Below are positions 53,793 through 56,882 of a DNA stretch of 56,882 bases, one piece after another. The notes under the pieces are model-generated. The model was not told the DNA's origin. It saw only the letters and a program-made list of their open reading frames with translations, and searched no databases. The number at the start of each line of letters is the position of its first letter. The stretch's first letter is position 1. A program made the position numbers and the translations under genes. This DNA is from Selenomonadales bacterium. Its GTDB lineage: Bacteria > Bacillota > Negativicutes > Sporomusales > UBA7701. The DNA lies in assembly GCA_029975165.1 (NCBI GenBank), contig JARKPR010000089.1, positions 1 to 56,882 of the forward strand, written 5' to 3'.

Positions 53793-54515
53793 ATGCGGTT
53801 TGTCGCCGATCTGCATATACACACCGTGGCCAGCGGCCACGCGTACAGCACGGTGCTGGAGGTGGCCCGCGCGGCGGCCGACCGGAGCCTGGCGATGATT
53901 GCCCTCACCGACCACGGGCCGGCGATGCCGGGGGGGCCGCACGTTTACCACTTCAGCAGCCAGCGCTTGATACCGGCGGAGATATTCGGCGTCAGGGTGC
54001 TGAAGGGCATCGAGGCCAATGTCGTCGATCGCGACGGCACGCTCGACCTCGACGAGGGCCGCCTGGCGAAGCTGGAGATAGTGCTGGCCGGACTTCACAC
54101 CGAGTGCGCGCCGTACGGCTCGGTGGCCGAGAACACGGCGATGATGGTCGCCGCCATGAGGAACCCCTGGGTGGATGTGATCGTCCACCCCGGCAACCCC
54201 GAGTACCCCGTCGACGAGGAAGAGGTGGTCAGGGCGGCGGCGGCATGCGGCGTGGCCCTGGAGATCAACAATAGTTCGCTGACCGTCTCCCGCTGCGGCA
54301 GCCTGCCCCATTGCGACCATATCGCCTGCCTGGCCAAGGAGTGCGGCTGCAAGCTGGTCGTCGGCTCGGACAGCCATTTCGCTTTTTCCGTGGGCGACTT
54401 CGGCGCCGCGGCCGAGCTGGTCGCCAAGTACGCCATACCGCCGGAGCAGGTGCTGAATACTTCTGTGGACCTGATAGCGCGCCACCTGGCGCGGCGAAAT
54501 AACAGGAAGTTGTAA
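53793..54515 (+). CDS. PHP-domain phosphatase (YcdX-like)
   Basis: ATG 53793 follows AGGGGGAA. The 240-residue product has the PHP metal-binding series: DLHIHTVASGHAYST at residues 5-19, TDHGPAMPG near 40, a central LHTE near 106, VDVIVHPGNPEYP near 130, and the terminal GSDSHFAFS near 190. It is a trinuclear-metal phosphoesterase of unknown substrate. It lies just before rapZ, an order common in Firmicutes. Confidence 0.93.
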   Translation: MRFVADLHIHTVASGHAYSTVLEVARAAADRSLAMIALTDHGPAMPGGPHVYHFSSQRLIPAEIFGVRVLKGIEANVVDRDGTLDLDEGRLAKLEIVLAGLHTECAPYGSVAENTAMMVAAMRNPWVDVIVHPGNPEYPVDEEEVVRAAAACGVALEINNSSLTVSRCGSLPHCDHIACLAKECGCKLVVGSDSHFAFSVGDFGAAAELVAKYAIPPEQVLNTSVDLIARHLARRNNRKL

Positions 54516-54564
54516 TTTGTAAGGCTTAGGCCGTGGCAATGCGGCCGTACTGGGGAGAGTTTGT

Positions 54565-55443
54565 ATGGATGATTTCCGCCTCGTCATCGTGACCGGCATG
54601 TCCGGCGCGGGTAAGACCCAGGTAGTCCGGGCGATGGAGGACTTGGGCTATTTTTGTGTCGACAATCTGCCGCCGATGCTCATCCCGAAGTTCGCCGAGC
54701 TGTGCGTGCAGTCGGCCGGGCGGGTGAACAAGATCGCCCTGGTGGTGGACATCCGCGGCGGCGAGTTCTTCGACACGCTGGTGCAGGTGCTGGAAGACCT
54801 GGAGCTGCAGGGGTTCATGTACGAGGTCCTTTTCCTGGAGGCTTCGGACGAGACGCTCATCCGCCGCTACAAGGAGACGCGCCGCCGCCATCCCATGGCG
54901 CCATTCGGCCGCGTGAGCGAGGGCATCGGCCGCGAGCGCGAGCGCCTCGAGCAGATAAGGGGCCGGGCCACGCATATCATCGATACGTCCGATTTGTCGG
55001 TCACCCAGCTGAAGGAGAAGATCACGGCGCTGTTTTCCGGCGAGCGGGAGAGCGACCGCATGACGGTGACGGTGGTGTCGTTCGGCTTCAAGTTCGGCAT
55101 CCCGCTGGACGCGGATATGGTGTTCGATGTGCGTTTCCTGCCCAATCCGTTCTATGTTGAGTCGCTGCGCCGCAAGAGCGGCCGGGAGGCCGAGGTGAGC
55201 GATTATATCGGCAAATGGCCGATTACCCACCAGTTCCTCGACAAGCTCGGCGGCCTGATCGACTTCCTCGTGCCCCACTATATCAAGGAGGGCAAGGGAC
55301 AGCTCATCATCGCCGTGGGCTGCACCGGCGGGCTGCACCGCTCGGTGTTCGTGGCCGAGAAGATCGCCGAGGGGCTGAAGAAGAAGGGGTATCGGGCGAA
55401 TGTGGAGCATAGGGATATTAAGCATAATGTTGTAGAAGTCTAG
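54565..55443 (+). CDS. rapZ: RNase adapter protein RapZ (YvcJ), nucleotide-binding
   Basis: The 292-residue product shows the N-terminal P-loop GMSGAGKTQVVRAMEDLGYF, DNLPPMLIPKFAEL, and the kinase-like LEASDETLIRRY. The C-terminal RapZ domain has FGFKFGIPLDADMVFDVRFL and GCTGGLHRSVFVAEKIAE. In E. coli it binds GlmZ RNA; in Firmicutes YvcJ hydrolyses GTP/ATP and influences competence. ATG 54565 is behind GGGGAGA. A long hairpin element separates it from yvcK. Confidence 0.97.
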   Translation: MDDFRLVIVTGMSGAGKTQVVRAMEDLGYFCVDNLPPMLIPKFAELCVQSAGRVNKIALVVDIRGGEFFDTLVQVLEDLELQGFMYEVLFLEASDETLIRRYKETRRRHPMAPFGRVSEGIGRERERLEQIRGRATHIIDTSDLSVTQLKEKITALFSGERESDRMTVTVVSFGFKFGIPLDADMVFDVRFLPNPFYVESLRRKSGREAEVSDYIGKWPITHQFLDKLGGLIDFLVPHYIKEGKGQLIIAVGCTGGLHRSVFVAEKIAEGLKKKGYRANVEHRDIKHNVVEV

Positions 55444-55466
55444 CTTTTGGCGATACAGGTGCGTCT

Positions 55467-55710
55467 GGCGATAAACGTCGTATCGCGGCGTTGCCTTCGC
55501 CGCCGGCATCCTCGGCGTACGTACGTGTACGCGCGATGCTGTTAAACCGATCCGGTGCAAACAACGTTTATAGACGTTGTCGCTGAGGAAACGGTGGTGC
55601 CGCCGGCTCGGCGCCTTGCGCTACTCGTTTCTCCCCAGCCGCTCACCTGCTCAGGGAGGCTTTTGGGGGAATTCGCGAACCGGCAACGCCGCGATACGAC
55701 GCTTATCGCC
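55467..55710 (+). repeat. Long palindromic element between rapZ and yvcK
   Basis: The 29-base arms at 55467-55495 and 55682-55710 are complementary with one mismatch (left arm begins GGCGATAAACGTCGTATCGC). The interior has its own hairpins and includes GGCGCCTTGCGCTAC, faintly like the C core. It is probably related to family C but strongly diverged. Confidence 0.65.
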
Positions 55711-55730
55711 GGTTCCCAGGAGTTAATAAG

Positions 55731-56882
55731 ATGAACTATCTTAAATGGCTGTACCCCGGCATGAAGCTCAAACGGTGGCTGCTGCTCTTTTCTGTCGGCG
55801 TCATCGCCGCCAGCCTGGGCTTGGCCATCGTTTTCAATTACAAGTATATCGGCGTGGTGGAGGAGAATATCTTCAAGCTGTTCTACCGCGCGACGGGGCA
55901 GTATTATTACGCGGTGACGACCGTCGCCGGCACGGCCATTTTCGTCCTCGGCCTGGCGGTGATGGCCTTTTCCACCCGCCAGATCATCCGCTCGGTCATA
56001 AGCGTGCTGGTGCCGGAGGGCCCCGACAAGCTGGTGGAGATCATCTTCCAGAAGCGCAAGCTCAACCGCGGCCCGGCGGTGACGGTGATGGGCGGCGGCA
56101 CCGGGCTGTCGGTGCTGCTGCGGGGCATCAAGGGCGTGACGAGCAATATAACGGCCATCGTGACGGTGGCGGACGACGGCGGGTCGTCGGGGCGCATCCG
56201 CGAGGACCTGGGCATCATCCCGCCCGGCGACCTGCGGAGCTGCCTGGTGGCGCTGGCCGATACCGAGCCGCTGATGGAGAAGCTGTTCCAGCACCGCTTC
56301 GGCGGCGCCGGCGACCTGGCGGGGCACAGCTTCGGCAATCTGTTCATCGCCGCCATGACCGAGGTGCTGGGCGACGTGGAGCTGGCCCTGAAGGAGTCGA
56401 GCAAGGTTCTGGCGGTGCGCGGCCAGGTGCTGCCTTCGTCGGTCCAGACCATCCGCCTGGCGGCGGAAATGGAGGACGGCAGCGTCGTGGAGGGCGAGTC
56501 GCAGATACCGCTGGCCGGCAAGGCCATCCGCCGCGTGTTCATCAAGCCGGCCGACGCCCCGCCGGTGGCGAGCGCCCTTGAGGCGATCGAGAATGCCGAC
56601 GCCGTCATCCTCGGGCCGGGCAGCCTGTATACCAGCGTGATTCCCAACCTGCTGGTGAGCGGCCTGGCGGATGCCCTGCGGCGGACGCAGGCCGTCAAGA
56701 TCTACATCTGCAATGTAATGACCCAGCCGGGGGAGACGGACGGCTATACGGCCTCGCGGCACGTGCAGGCGATCATCGACCACGTCGGCCCGGGGGTTAT
56801 CGATTATGTGGTCGTGAACGACCAGGAGGTTGCCTCCCACCTCCGCGAGGTGTATGCCCGCCAGGGCGCCTATCCGGTGGCG
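55731..56882 (+). CDS. yvcK: YvcK/CofD-like protein with N-terminal membrane helices (cut by window end)
   Basis: ATG 55731 follows CAGGAG. 384 codons are visible and no stop occurs before the window end. Two membrane segments (residues 17-37 and 60-80) precede the YvcK domain, which starts VTVMGGGTGLSVLLRGIKG near 121. It then has TVADDGGSSGRIREDLGIIPPGD, the HSFGNLFIAAM motif and VILGPGSLYTSVIPNLLV. YvcK binds UDP-sugars and controls gluconeogenic growth and cell shape. Bacillus YvcK lacks the membrane part. whiA usually follows. Confidence 0.93.
   Translation, partial: MNYLKWLYPGMKLKRWLLLFSVGVIAASLGLAIVFNYKYIGVVEENIFKLFYRATGQYYYAVTTVAGTAIFVLGLAVMAFSTRQIIRSVISVLVPEGPDKLVEIIFQKRKLNRGPAVTVMGGGTGLSVLLRGIKGVTSNITAIVTVADDGGSSGRIREDLGIIPPGDLRSCLVALADTEPLMEKLFQHRFGGAGDLAGHSFGNLFIAAMTEVLGDVELALKESSKVLAVRGQVLPSSVQTIRLAAEMEDGSVVEGESQIPLAGKAIRRVFIKPADAPPVASALEAIENADAVILGPGSLYTSVIPNLLVSGLADALRRTQAVKIYICNVMTQPGETDGYTASRHVQAIIDHVGPGVIDYVVVNDQEVASHLREVYARQGAYPVA

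Overview
The window is a stretch of GC-rich bacterial chromosome (roughly 60-65% GC by eye) with Firmicutes gene logic. It has a PDZ membrane protein next to uvrB-uvrA (the place MinJ occupies in Bacillus), a PHP-rapZ-yvcK cluster, rubredoxin, GEMM-type c-di-GMP signalling, a DUF3231 protein and strong AGGAGG ribosome sites. High GC, anaerobe-style enzymes and a YvcK with N-terminal membrane helices suggest a Negativicutes/Sporomusaceae-like anaerobe. The taxonomic call is inference.

Layout. 1-440: AT-rich remnant of a DUF1524/HNH-type nuclease gene. 0.9-6.6 kb: small membrane and transport genes, a LysR and an AraC regulator, and an iron alcohol dehydrogenase. 6.9-14.1 kb: PDZ membrane protein, then uvrB and uvrA behind a promoter with two LexA-type boxes, then a CDGSH iron-sulfur protein. 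14.2-17.7 kb: an accessory island with a uvrA 3' fragment, an AT-rich stand-alone reverse transcriptase gene of the defence-related kind, and a small HNH nuclease gene, all embedded among palindromic repeats. 18-35 kb: chemoreceptor, regulators, PpnP, MFS and DMT transporters, Sel1 and TPR proteins (three tandem TPR paralogues), acyl-CoA ligase and carboxymuconolactone-decarboxylase-type protein. 35.4-38.9 kb: OsmC protein, a c-di-GMP-I riboswitch upstream of a 52-residue membrane peptide, uvrC and mobA. 39-47.8 kb: DUF169 protein, an EmrAB-like efflux pair with divergent LysR, rubredoxin, SGNH hydrolase, RraA-like protein, DUF3231 protein and FMN-dependent hydroxy-acid oxidase. 48-51.6 kb: NitT/TauT-type ABC transporter followed by an O6-methylguanine methyltransferase. 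51.7-56.9 kb: small membrane protein, Cof phosphatase, HEAT-like protein, PHP phosphoesterase, rapZ and the start of yvcK (cut by the window end).

The most unusual content is non-coding. Three families of dispersed palindromic elements (called A, B and C here) share one design: a conserved internal core enclosed by terminal arms that differ between copies but stay complementary within each copy. Three of the five A elements lie directly downstream of AT-rich, nuclease- or defence-like genes (DUF1524 remnant, reverse transcriptase, HNH), which gives a cassette-like gene-plus-hairpin arrangement. This and the reverse transcriptase are the best candidates for an undescribed system. No tRNA, rRNA, CRISPR array or complete insertion sequence was recognised.
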